Part shown: piece by piece, positions 1 through 10,149 of the stretch
Numbering within the stretch: position 1 is the first letter of the stretch
Layout of the letters: the number at the start of each line of letters is the position of its first letter
Assembly (NCBI GenBank): GCA_030295235.1
Contig: AP026167.1
Location: 372,001-436,000 of the forward strand
Direction of reading: 5' to 3'
DNA from: Fistulifera solaris
Taxonomy: Eukaryota > Bacillariophyta > Bacillariophyceae > Naviculales > Stauroneidaceae
DNA: 64,000 nt
Made by a program: the position numbers and the translations under genes
Notes under the pieces: model-generated
Told to the model about the DNA's origin: nothing
Databases searched by the model: none
Seen by the model: only the letters and a program-made list of their open reading frames with translations

Positions 1-204
1 TGATTTAAGTGTTAAGAGACGCTGCAGCTCTCCTTCCACGGTTTGCTCTTCCGCTTCAGGATCCGGAACAGGAAGAATCCAGTCGGGTGTTTTTGAGTCA
101 CCGGGAAGATTTCGCGAGGAAACCGACAGCAAGGCTTCTTTGAGCTCGTCTTCCGTAATATAGTCCTGTACAGAACGCCCAAATGCAGATGTTTGTGTTG
201 CCAT
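1..204 (-). CDS. Partial unknown protein (N-terminus only)
   Basis: The reading frame opens at an ATG (complement of 202-204) and stays open for 68 codons to the window edge, so the 3' part is missing. The peptide begins MATQTSAFGRSVQDY and is acidic, with an E-L-Q-R-L-L-T-L-K-S segment at the edge. That segment resembles the short helix that precedes many GAF domains (E..RL..L....ILD), but the domain itself would lie outside the window, so this is only a hint. The gene is divergent from the ribosomal protein gene at 1246. A competing 94-codon frame on the same strand lacks the acidic, protein-like composition. Function is unknown. Confidence 0.55.
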   Translation of the reverse strand, partial: MATQTSAFGRSVQDYITEDELKEALLSVSSRNLPGDSKTPDWILPVPDPEAEEQTVEGELQRLLTLKS

Positions 205-1245
205 AATGTGTAAATTAGTTGCAGATTGAGATGATGCCGCTGTAAAAACTGCCCCTCAAGGCTGTGTGTGGTTTTCTCGAAAGACTCCGATATCAAATCA
301 AAGGAAGTTAAGCTGCTATAAAGGCAAGCTATTTCACGGATACAAATAGCAATTTCTATTTCCCGACTGTTCTAAAGTAATAAATAAACGCTTGAAGACG
401 TTTATTGTTTGAATGATATTCTAATCGTCGTGACGTGACACCGAGTGGCGGGGGCGACAAATAATGGAAACGTCTTGCATTGCAATCGTAGTTCCACGGC
501 ACTGCCCTGGCAAAAGTGGACAGCAACGATCGTTTGAAACAAAGGTTTGAAAGTTGAAAAGACCTTCGTGGTCGTTCGTGGCCAACCAAAGTCTACATCA
601 AAGTAGTACGTTTCTCGCATACGTCAGCAAACAACGTCATGTTGGACACTTTGGTTGCCATTCTTTCTAAATACTGACGTGGTTTGAAGTAACAAGGAAG
701 TAACGCTTTTCCCGTGTTTCTGTTCTCTGTTCTGCGTCTGCCTTTGCATCCGACGTGCTTCGGACATTCGGAATAATATAGGCAGATTAACCTCTACCCT
801 AATCGGTAAATATGTTTCATTTACCTATTTACTAAACTTTGTTGACAAAACGTCCGTGCTGCGAGCCTGTTGTGATTACATCGACGACAAGCACTTGACC
901 TTGTCACAATCATCTGTAATCAATTTAATCAACAAAAGGTACGGCGGACTAATGATTGTAAATAAATGACGAAATACGTTGTAGCCTTCGTCGAGCAGCA
1001 GTGTGATTCTTTGCATTCGAGGAGGGGGGATTTTGCTAAATGACGACAGAGTTTCATTCAATCAACATTCCGATAGTCAGGCATGAACGTTGAATTCTAT
1101 GAGCTCAATTTTCAAGTCTCCATTGAATAGATACGTGTCGGATTTTCGCGTCTTTTGTTAAAACGAAGCCACAGTTAGCGTGTGAACAACAAACGACATA
1201 AATTTTCTCACATTTTCTCTCTGCTCTTTCAACACAGAATTAAAC
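205..1245. other. Intergenic, divergent promoter region
   Basis: Shared upstream region of the minus-strand gene ending at 204 and the S29 gene. It is AT-rich, and the short frames on both strands overlap each other without recognisable protein features. A pyrimidine-rich stretch ending in CAG lies just before the S29 start (about 1213-1236) and could be a 5'-UTR intron acceptor. I see no RNA gene. Confidence 0.5.
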
Positions 1246-1434
1246 ATGGTTGAATCACGTAAACCTGATAAGCTTTATGCCACACATCCTTCTGGTTACG
1301 GAAAGGGATCTCGTGCCTGCCGCGTCACTGGACGATTGGGCGGTATGGGACTTGTTCGAAAGTACGGCATCAACATGAAGCGTCAAGTGTTCCGTGAGCG
1401 CGCACTCGATATGGGCTGGGAGAAATACAACTAA
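1246..1434 (+). CDS. RPS29: 40S ribosomal protein S29 (uS14), zinc-ligand-poor form
   Basis: A 62-residue single-exon protein, matching the 56-60 residues usual for eukaryotic S29. The family core is clear: GYGKGSRACRV, then GLVRKYGINMKRQVFRERA and a C-terminal G-W-E-K-Y-N. S29 sits in the small-subunit head near the decoding region. Typical eukaryotic S29 binds zinc through C-x2-C...C-x2-C. Here the first Cys is kept, but the second position is Thr (C-R-V-T) and the second pair reads K-R-Q-V, so three of four ligands are absent. The loop is also about two residues longer and reads T-G-R, as in the zinc-free bacterial uS14 (C..TGR). The frame is clean, so this is not an indel artefact. Identity is secure; zinc independence is inferred. 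Confidence 0.93.
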   Translation: MVESRKPDKLYATHPSGYGKGSRACRVTGRLGGMGLVRKYGINMKRQVFRERALDMGWEKYN

Positions 1435-2222
1435 ACTATGTTAGATGTAACAACTATTGCACTCTATAGTTTCGATTGTTTTCATGATATCTTGCCATGT
1501 TTTCCAGTTATTTTCGCTAAGGGCGTTTGAAGTTATTGTTGTATGCTGTGGTGCTACTTGATTTACTACTGATTGTGTATGATGTTCTGCCTTTGACTCC
1601 TTCCTAAATCCGGAGCTTGATCAGTTGATTCTTCATTGTGTTGCTTGTTGATGGACTAGCTTCTACTACCTAGCTAGCAAAGGGCAATTAATTGCAAACT
1701 TAATTTTTACAAATAGTTAACATTTGAAAATTCATTCCCCTAAAACTGTCGTACAGGTTCTTGATTATTCAGGGATGACGTTTTGCTGATGCTGTTGTGA
1801 CCAGGTTGTGACTCGCCACATCTACATTTCGTCGGCGTCGACACGTACTTTGTAGTGAAAGAGGTGTGAATACGGGTGTGTACTTGTACGTTGTGTACCG
1901 CCGTCGATCAACAGCTGCTTCATGCTTCACCCACCACATGCCGCAGTTGCTGTTGAAAAGACGTCGGGAAGGATCCTTTTGTGTTTTCATATCGGCGAGG
2001 AGATAGAATAGTTCGCATAGTCGAGCACGCGCTCCTACTTGTATTTATTATCTGCAACGACAGGCCCGGCTGGTTTTTGTCTCTACCCGAGTCACAGTGT
2101 TCCTGTTGTTTTCAGCAGAATTGCTTTCGAATCTATTGTTGGTTTAAGGCGGATTGATTTTCTCGTGTCTTTCTGGTTCGCTATATCAATAGATAAAAGG
2201 AGAAGCAACGGAGGCAAGAGAT
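1435..2222. other. Intergenic between S29 and G-alpha
   Basis: This interval contains the S29 3' UTR and the G-alpha promoter. Short frames on either strand have no recognisable features. I see nothing else. Confidence 0.45.
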
Positions 2223-3563
2223 ATGGGTTGCGGCGCGTCCACTGATAAAGGCCCGGGCGGTGGGCCGCAAAATCAATACGCAGCCCCTCATAATCCGAAG
2301 AAAGATGATCCGCAAGAAGTGGCGAAATCGTCAGGCATTGACAGAGATCTGGACCGAGCGAAACAAAACGAAGAATTAAAAGTGAAACTGTTATTACTAG
2401 GAGCCGGAGAGAGCGGAAAATCAACCATTTTTAAACAAATGAGGATTTTGCACGGGGCTCCACGAAGTGAAGAAGATCAGCGCATGTATGGTGTTGTCAT
2501 CCGCTCGAACGTAATCACTGCTATGCGAAAGCTCTGTTCGCATTTGAGAAGTCTGGGCTTGGAGGGCCAGCTGGCAAGAGAGCCCAAACCCGATGATAGC
2601 GATCTCACACCGAAGGCTGCGTACGATTTAATAGTTGCGCATGTAGTCGACAACACCGCCTCTTCTGCTGACTTGCCTATTCCTCCCGAAAATTCCGACG
2701 GGAGAGACTGGGTGGGTCAGAGTCCACGAGCAGGACTTGGTGCTAACAACGATGCCAAGCAGTTTCTACAGTTATGGCGCGCTATGAAAACACTATGGGA
2801 GGTAAGTGATCGATTATGGTAAACATCCTTGGCTGGGAATGTATTCTGATTCAATGCATCTTTTTTCATTTTTGTAGTCCAAGACAATGAAAGAAGTTTG
2901 GATGAAACGGGCGGCTGTCAACGTCATTGATGGCCACAAGGAGTACTTGCAAGATTTATCACGTATTGCATCTCCTTCTTTTCGTCCAACCACCCAAGAT
3001 ATCCTTCTCGCCCGTGTCAAGACGACACAGGTAGTAATGGAGCGTTACCGAATCGACGGTATTGAATTTGAAATGTATGATGTTGGAGGCCAGCGGTCAG
3101 AACGGCGTAAATGGATCGACTGCTTCGATAACGTCGATGCGGTCATCTTTGTTGCGGCTTTGTCGGAGTACGACCAAGCCCTAGCAGAAGCAAAAAGAAC
3201 CAACCGAATGGCGGAGGCCCTAGAGCTTTTCCGATCTGTCTGTAATAACAGGGCGTTTGCGAATACTTCCATTATGCTGTTTCTAAACAAAAGGACGTGT
3301 TTGCGGAGAAGATAATGAGTAGCGACATTGCCGCTCAGAAGCCTTTTGCGGACTACGCTGGTCCGCCGCAAGACTTCAACAGTGGCGTGCTCTATTTCAT
3401 TCAAAAATTCAAAGAATGTTTGATTGATGACGATTTCAACGACTCTTTTATTCATGTGACGTGTGCAACCGACACGAATAACATGGAGTTTGTTCTAGAC
3501 TCGACTAGAACTATTATCATGACAGATAATCTTCGACGATCAGGGTTCCTCGGCTCGGGTTAG
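2223..3563 (+). CDS. Heterotrimeric G-protein alpha subunit
   Basis: Two exons, 2223-2801 and 2878-3563, with a 76-bp GT-AG phase-0 intron (GTAAGT donor). The N-terminus MGCGAS fits myristoylation at Gly2 and palmitoylation at Cys3, so the protein should be membrane-tethered. G1 is GAGESGKST (residues 60-68). Switch I is RVKTTQV with the catalytic Arg near 239. Switch II is [12 protein letters not shown] with the catalytic Gln near 265. G4 is NK(K)D and G5 is TCATDT. The C-terminus [11 protein letters not shown] lacks the Cys used by pertussis toxin. The switch I Gly of TTG is replaced by Gln. The frame breaks at 3289-3292 inside LFLNK, where four A's occur and five would restore LFLNKKDVFAEK; a missing base in the assembly is likely. 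Expected length is 421 residues. Confidence 0.95.
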
Positions 3564-4358
3564 ACATTTTCGATCGTACATTACATCGCGAAGTCGAAGC
3601 TAAATTTCTCGTAAACACCTTAATCTCGTTCTTAAAGTAAATTAATTGTTCTTTTGAACTTCATTGCGGTATTCAAATCTTGCCGTATGAAAAGTTAGCA
3701 AGGAGGAGAGTTCGAGGTGGACGTCGCTATTCTTTGTTTTCTCTAGGTCAGAAGTGAAGCTACAAATGAATTTGAAACACTAAAAATCAAAAAAGTCGAT
3801 TGCCAAGACAACAATCTTATTTAAATTTTGAAAGTCTCGGACTTTACGCGATAATTCAATCCTACGGACATCAATAACAACAAAAGAGTCAATTATGCTT
3901 TATGAAGTTTATTCAATGCCCGTCAAGAGTCAAGAACACTTATACAAGATCACATGATTTATATAATTTAGGTCGTCGCCAGCCGGGACTGATGCTGAGT
4001 CACAGAAAAAATCTTTACATTTTACCATATGGTTCCATATCACGTTCTCCAACATAAGAGAAATGCCAAGTGCGACTAAATCTTGGCTGTATTTAGGAGA
4101 ACCGCATTACCGTAGCCTATGTAAAAATGTTGAGCATTGGGATTACTATGAAGAAATGGATGGATACAATATTGTACAAGACTCGCCGTCTGCAAAACCC
4201 CGCTGAAAAAAGAAAAAGCGCAACAAGGGTCGAAATCGAATTGCTGCAATCCGCAACAGAGCAACAACAGAGGGATTATTTGACAGCATCGATGATTCAA
4301 GTATCCCGTTGACTGTTGTTACTTTTATCTTTTTTTCATTTCATTGTTGTACTTAACC
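3564..4358. other. Intergenic between G-alpha and V-ATPase d
   Basis: No supported gene. Overlapping frames at 4076-4312 on both strands have no recognisable features. The stretch before 4359 is T-rich, as expected of a short diatom 5' UTR. Confidence 0.45.
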
Positions 4359-5604
4359 ATGCCGACTGCTCCACCCAAAGGTGCTACAGGCGATTTGACG
4401 ACGTTCAACGTCTTTCACGGTTTCCCTGAAGCGTTGGTTCGTGGTATGCGATCGTCTTTTCTTACGGATGCTGACTACCATCATTTGACGCAGTGTGAGA
4501 CTGTGGATGATGTAAGACTCAACTTATCGGAAAGTGACTATTCTTCTGCATTAGCGGATATGGCAGTCATGACGCCGGCTTCGTTACAAAAGGCGGCAAT
4601 TGAAAAGGTTAGTTGCTCGAGCAGAAAACGAATGTTTACTTTGTTGTATTAAATCTAACGATCGCCGCTCTAACCTAATTAAGCTTGTAACCGAGTTCAA
4701 GTACTTGCGAAGTCAAGCGGTTGAGCCTTTGTCTACCTTCCTCGACTTTGTCACTTACGAGTACATGATCGAGAACGTTATGCTTTTATTGAAGGGTGCT
4801 CTGAGTGGTCGCGATATCAACGAATTGATTGCGCAATGCCACCCTCTTGGCATGTTTAAAGAGAGCACTATGCGCAGCATTCCAACCTTGAAAACAGTGC
4901 TAAGGGTTACGCGGATTTGTATCAGACTGTGTTGGTAGACACTCCGGTAGGCCCCTATTTTGCCATGTTTTTGCAGGAGAGTGCCGAGCACCGCGGTGAC
5001 AGCCGAAATGTCTTGGAAGAAGTTGAAATCGAGATTATCAAGTCTTCGTTGATTAAGTACTGGTTAGAGGATTTTGCTCAGTTTGTGGAGAAACTTGGCG
5101 GTGACACGGCTTCTATTATGGGTGACTTGTTGAAGGTCCGAGCTGATACAAATGCTATCAATATTACGCTAAACTCCTTCGGAACGCCCCTAAATGAGCC
5201 TGCTATGCGTGCTTCCGATCGAAAGCGACTCTATCCTGCTGTCGGGCATCTTTATCCCGTCGGCTCGACCATGTTGGTGGATGTTGCGAACGAAGAAGAG
5301 CTCGGACGCGTGCTTGAACTTTTCCCCCCAGTACAAAGCGATTTGGAACATTCATGCTTCGGGACAGGGCGATATCAGTATCGACGATGCATTCTACGAG
5401 CGTGACGTCCAGACCCTGGAATTGGCATTCGAGAGCCAGTTCCACTTTGCCGTTTTCTATGCTTACGTGAAGCTCAAAGAACAAGAGATTCGAAATTTGG
5501 TTTGGATTTCGGAATGCATCTTGCAACAGCAAAAGGATGAGATTTCGAAGTTCGTTCCCGTGTTCAGCTTCCATTCGCCGTGGCGTGAAAAGAAGAGATC
5601 ATAG
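4359..5604 (+). CDS. V-type H+-ATPase V0 subunit d
   Basis: Exons 4359-4607 and 4684-5604 flank a 76-bp intron (GTTAGT donor, phase 0). The start MPTAPPKG is the first in-frame ATG. Family landmarks run in order: [49 protein letters not shown]-type helix ([17 protein letters not shown]), [19 protein letters not shown], and the signature [16 protein letters not shown]. Subunit d caps the proteolipid ring of V0 and links it to the central rotor stalk, on vacuolar or other acidic compartments. The frame breaks at about 4889 (two T's where three fit, F-E-N-S-A-K-G-Y) and within six C's at 5324-5329 (five restore F-P-Q-Y-K). Corrected length is 389 residues, normal for the family. The C-terminus SPWREKKRS is a short extension. 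It converges with the next gene 143 bp away. Confidence 0.95.
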
Positions 5605-5747
5605 ATTGATTTATTGGCAAACGGTTTATGTTATGACATTCGTCTTTTAAGCATCGGTATAAAACACTACTTTATCTACATGGCACCAACTCCTGTATGT
5701 ATTCTTGCCAGTAGTGCGTATTCGACCGGACTGAAAATGAAGAGGGA

Positions 5748-7270
5748 TTACGCGTGATCTGCTCGTTTCTCTTCAAGCTTTTGCATGGTACCCGTTTCAC
5801 AGAACTCTTTGATCTTTTGAGCAAACGCTGTACCGATACCTTCTACTTTCGTTTTGCCTTTGCTCAAGGACATAGCATTCTCGGCAGTGATTTCGTAGTC
5901 CAGGCCTCGGATGGCATTGAGACACTTGGAGTAAGTAAACACCGCTCGTTGATTTGCTGAAAAGAATTTAGTTCAGTTACACAATGTAATAGGAAAAGAG
6001 GATTGTGTTGCGGATGTTGGTACCGCACTTACCTTCTTTGGAATAGTATTCGGAAAGTTCCTGAAACGCGGCGACCAATTTCGCGTTTGCATCGACTTTG
6101 GTCGTCTTTTCGAGTGCTTTGTCTTTTGTTCTTTCTCTTCGTTCGACAATTGCTTGCCAACTTCTTTCCAAAGAGCTGCAATAATATCTTCTGGTGTTTC
6201 TCGTTTGTGTGCCAAGATCACGGGACCGATTTTTTGTTTCGCCTTGGTGGCATCTTCCGGGAGTTTTGCATTGTACTTTTTCAACAAACCAATGGCGTCT
6301 TCGGTGGCGGAACGAATTCCTTCCTTGTTCGAGAGGTTCCACTCCAAGCTCGCCGCTTCCTTCTTCATACTAGCTAGATCGCCATGACTGTCCCCCGCAC
6401 CTTCGCCAGTAGCATCTGCTTCAAGTTTGTCCATCTTTTCTTTTCCTCTTCCGAGGGCTCTTCGGTGAACCTAATCGTTTTCAAATTGTTGAATAAATAA
6501 AATAATTCGAAGCAATAGTTCAAGAACAACAAACGACTTACCATGGCTTCCAACGGGGTGCGTCTTCGATACTGCACTGAAAGGTGCAGGGGATGCGTTG
6601 CTGCGCATCTTCGTCAAACTGGCCGTTGCACAGCACGATGGAACAGTTCTTCTCATCAATTTTCAATCTGCCGCCTTGACAAAGTTGACAACGAGCCAAG
6701 CGACCATTGACATGACCATCCAAGACCTTGACCAGTAAATAGTTCTTGGTACCAGAGACGAATTGACGATTCCATTTTAGTACATCTTTCAGCTCATCGT
6801 TCTTTTCCTTCTGATACACACGGTAGGCCGCCACGAACTCGTTCGACGAGTAATGATCGTCTCTCTTTGCTTTTTTTCGTTTGCGGCTCGTTCTCCCCGT
6901 CATCAACCATTGCTTTGATTTTTTCAATGATAGCATCGGCGGAAGAAGCAGAACCCGGAGCTTTATTGCTTTTCTTGGTGGCTGAAGAGCTTGTCTTGAT
7001 GGCTTCAACGAGCGCATCGCGTTCTTTCGGCAAAATTTGTCCCTCGGTAGTGTCCCGCAATGTTTCATCAACAAAGTCATCAACAGTACCGGCGAATTTT
7101 CGCGGCAAAGTGTAGCATTTGGGATGAAAGCTTTGCGTGACATCGAATCTCCCTCCCGTAGTAGTCGTCAAGATTTTGATGTCACCTATCTCGATGATAT
7201 CGCTGCATTTCTTGCATTTGGCGCGGCTCGTCTTGGCAAACTCCACTGCGTAGGTTGTCTCGGAACTCAT
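5748..7270 (-). CDS. PARP-type zinc finger + PADR1 + Pol-beta 8-kDa-like helical domain protein
   Basis: Three exons: 7270-6542, 6470-6033 and 5956-5748, with 71- and 76-bp introns. Residues about 5-90 form a PARP-type finger (Cys19, Cys22, His49, Cys52; CKKC and FHPKC), the fold that binds nicked DNA. The middle holds a PADR1/zinc-finger-3 domain: NRQFVSGTKNYLL, then zinc ligands in CQLC, VLCNG and IPC. The C-terminus (YSKCLNAIRGLDYEI, GIGTAFAQKIKEFCETG, MQKLEEK) matches the N-terminal 8-kDa domain of family X polymerases. It keeps the lysine of A-Q-K-I-K-E-F that aligns with the Pol beta lyase Lys72. No PARP catalytic domain or polymerase palm is present. Frame breaks fall at runs of A/T near 6871-6877, 6436-6440 and 6115. 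Corrected length is 458 residues. A nuclear DNA-break-binding role is inferred. Confidence 0.85.
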
Positions 7271-8436
7271 CGTTAGTGTTGAACAGGTGATAAAGAATCT
7301 CTTTATTGAAGGCAGGATGTTGTACGCTTGCGAAAGGTAATGCAAATGCCTAAATGCATTGACATGTCACTCATGTTTTTCCCATACTCCTTTGTTTTTC
7401 CCGCCAAAGCGCGCGAGGGCGAAGATGCGAACGGATCACAAGCGTACACACACTCTCTATAAGGGGGTGTAGATTGTAGATAGAGTGGCGGGACAGAAAT
7501 AATGATGTTCGTAGAAATCGACGTAGAAAAATGTACCACGGGGGAACGACATTGGAATTCTGCCTTCAGTACAAGATTCTACGTAGAGTCCACGACGCCT
7601 AAGAATTTTAACGCCGTTATTTCTGGTATACGTCTGTGAAGGTGCGGCCTCAAGCCTCAATAAATCAGTAAAGGTGCCAAAGAAATAACAATCACAAAGA
7701 TAGAAACAAATTTGATGTGCATCATTTGAAGGACGACGTGCTGTCGACCTCATTACTATAGCCAAGTTTCCCTCTTTGTTCGTTAAGATTTTTTATCTTT
7801 GACAAATGATTACCTTCTTTCATATGAAGCTAAATCAGGCTTGTTTACGTGGAAAGCCTCAAAATGTAAATTAGATCTTTCGCCACAGGAATTCAGTCAT
7901 GAGAGACAAATCCTTCCCATCTCCTAAAACCGAAACCTTAATCGTGTCTATCACCTCGCCTCTCACTTTCTGGAGCCCGCGAAGCGCACGGCGCACCTAT
8001 TGCGTCCAAAATTGCGTCTCGTGAACAAAAGGTTTTAGCCACGGATGACGGATGCGGGGCATTTTCGTCGAGGAAGGTCATTGCTCGTGATTTCATAAGT
8101 GCGAAGTTGGCTAGTTAAATTTTTAGTATACTGATGGAAGTAAAAACAAGACCATGATTCTCCATCCAGGGACATTTCTGCTCTCGTGCACAAAGTGGCT
8201 GAGGTCTTAGGGGGAATCGATTATCGAATAGAAAGCACACTGTTGTTTCAAAATTCCGAAACCGGTACGTCGGACAAAATGGTGGATGCCCGCGTTCGCT
8301 CGCGATGCCTCGTCGACGACAAGTCAACAAAACTTGGTGGCAAATTGGGGAATGGTTCCAAATAAATGGATGAGCGAAAAACCACCATTTCAATACGAAA
8401 TACTCCTACAATTTACCATAACAATAAGCATTTACG
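7271..8436. other. Intergenic, divergent promoter region with one copy of a dispersed repeat
   Basis: It separates the PADR1 gene from the first secreted-protein gene. The only structured element I see is the dispersed repeat at 7542-7618. Other short frames are unsupported. Confidence 0.45.
7542..7618. repeat. Dispersed foldback-type repeat, copy 1 (diverged)
   Basis: About 75 bp shared with 45977-46052: gggaa-gac-tt, aattctgcct, then CAGTACAAGATTCTACGTA, a gtc-acgac linker and agaattttaacgccgtt. The two flanks (aattctgcc and agaatttt) are imperfect inverted repeats here, while the other copy is a perfect stem. Confidence 0.7.
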
Positions 8437-9543
8437 ATGAAGTATACGCATCAGCTCTACTCCGCGCTTCTAATAGCTTTAATAAGGATCACATCAGCTG
8501 AAACAATACGTGGGGGAGTCACTGTGGAAGAGGGGAACATTTTAGAATATGACCGATCGCGTCTGTCGCGAATACTGAAACTGTTTCACAAGCAGTCGCG
8601 AAGAGCAATGCAGGGAAAAGAAGAGTATGATCCTGTATTTGATCAGCAATATGAAAAGCGGCAAGCAAATCTGGATCCAGCTTTGTTGTATTTCCCGAAA
8701 TTTATCCCCGTGTTTCAGATGAATCCTCCGACCCTGTCTCCGGCCCCTTCCACGCAAGGGCCTACCCTAATAAGCACTTCGAATCCTCCTTCAGCATCAA
8801 CTCCGACGGGTGGTGGTGCAACGCCTGCTCCCACATCTCCGACGAACAGTTTTACGACTGCACCGACTCCCGTTCCGACGGCGCCCTCCTTCGCTACCCC
8901 ATCACCGACCACGGGTGGTGTCACTTCTGCTCCTGCTCGTCCCACCATTTCGCCTAAACCAACACTCACGAACTCTCCTTCTGCCGTGAGTGTACCGATA
9001 CCGAGCACCCCTCCGTTGTTGACGAGTCTTCCGACGACTGGTGGAACGTTTGGGACCCCCACACCCGGAGTGACGGGTACGCCGACCTTTGGCCTCGGCA
9101 CGCCGGCACCGTCCATGGGTTCCGCCGTTCTTACCAGTACTCCGACATTTGCTGCGGCAACCACTTTAGCTCCTACTATAGCGAGCTCCATATCTTCGAC
9201 GACCGCGGGATCCATGAGTGCGGTGCGAATGTCGGTGCCGACATCTATGTCGCCAGTGGTGTCTTCTTTTCCGAGTATGGTTCCGACGTATTCGAGTGCG
9301 CCCATGTCTTCCTTGTTTCCGACACCGCCGTCGACTAGCGACGAACCTACGACTGGTTTGAGTAGTTTGGAGTCCAGTCAATCGTTGTTACCGACGTTAG
9401 ACAACTCGACGGAGGACGTCTCACAGCGATCAGAGGCTCTCTATTCAGAATCATTTCTTCTAGGGCAAAAGTCTTACTTAAAAGAGATGAAAATGGAGGA
9501 GTTTTGGTCCACGCTATTTCGACGTAAACAAGATCCTTCATAA
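8437..9543 (+). CDS. Secreted Ser/Thr/Pro-rich (mucin-like) protein
   Basis: A 368-residue single-exon protein. Residues 1-21 form a signal peptide (MKYTHQLYSALLIALIRITSA, cleavage likely after T-S-A). A charged region follows to about residue 95 (RSRLSRILKLFHKQSRRAM), then about 200 residues of P/T/S/G-rich sequence with irregular PTP, TPTG and PSP groups, expected to be heavily O-glycosylated. The C-terminal 50 residues are mixed-charge (SYLKEMKMEEFWSTLF). It is the first of five same-strand genes for Pro/Ser/Thr-rich secreted proteins and, unlike the others, has no Lys/Ser/Gly-rich block. No enzymatic domain is visible. A cell-surface or matrix role is inferred from composition only. Confidence 0.8.
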   Translation: MKYTHQLYSALLIALIRITSAETIRGGVTVEEGNILEYDRSRLSRILKLFHKQSRRAMQGKEEYDPVFDQQYEKRQANLDPALLYFPKFIPVFQMNPPTLSPAPSTQGPTLISTSNPPSASTPTGGGATPAPTSPTNSFTTAPTPVPTAPSFATPSPTTGGVTSAPARPTISPKPTLTNSPSAVSVPIPSTPPLLTSLPTTGGTFGTPTPGVTGTPTFGLGTPAPSMGSAVLTSTPTFAAATTLAPTIASSISSTTAGSMSAVRMSVPTSMSPVVSSFPSMVPTYSSAPMSSLFPTPPSTSDEPTTGLSSLESSQSLLPTLDNSTEDVSQRSEALYSESFLLGQKSYLKEMKMEEFWSTLFRRKQDPS

Positions 9544-10149
9544 CAAGTTTTCGGAGAAGGAAAAAGATTTGGGAGAGGTCTAGTTTTGCTGCTACAGATA
9601 GGAAAACAATCAGAATGAAACAATGATTTGCTATTGGATACGTGGTCAAGGTTGAAAAGAGGCGGTGCGTCTTGTCTAGTGGTCGAACATCCTATTTCCG
9701 CGACAAAACGTAACCGTAATTGTAAAGTTTACTAGATGTTCATGATGTTTGTTAGGAGTATAAGGTTTTAGGGCTTTGGCTAGAGTGGGTTGATGGTTCG
9801 CCTCGATGACCTGTGATTTCTTTTTTAGCTTGCATGTTTTGCAAAAAGCGCTCCCATTTCTCATAATCATAGCAATTGTCAACAAAACACACCGTAGTTT
9901 TTACTATCAAACCGTCGATGGCCGACCGGTATCTCGTTGTATAAATGAACGGAACAAAAATTTTGAAAAATGACCGCTGAGTACTGTGTTGTCAATTCTA
10001 CCGGAGTGCCATTTTCCATAATAATTATCACTATAGGATGAGAGGTACATTATTTTGTCACGTACCCGCCAAATGAGGTGACCACTTTTTGAAGCTAACG
10101 AAAAAATGTTGACATCCACAACGAAGCATTATAATAAAATGGAGTCACC
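9544..10149. other. Intergenic between surface-protein genes
   Basis: AT-rich spacer with no supported gene or repeat. Antisense frames over 9347-9649 are shadows of the neighbouring gene. Confidence 0.4.

Noticed and set aside
3283-3300. Programmed ribosomal frameshift in G-alpha
   Set aside because: The site is not a good slippery heptamer, and identical run-length breaks occur in many unrelated genes, so a sequence error is more likely.
4076-4312. Overlapping small frames on both strands before V-ATPase d
   Set aside because: They mirror each other and carry no motif.
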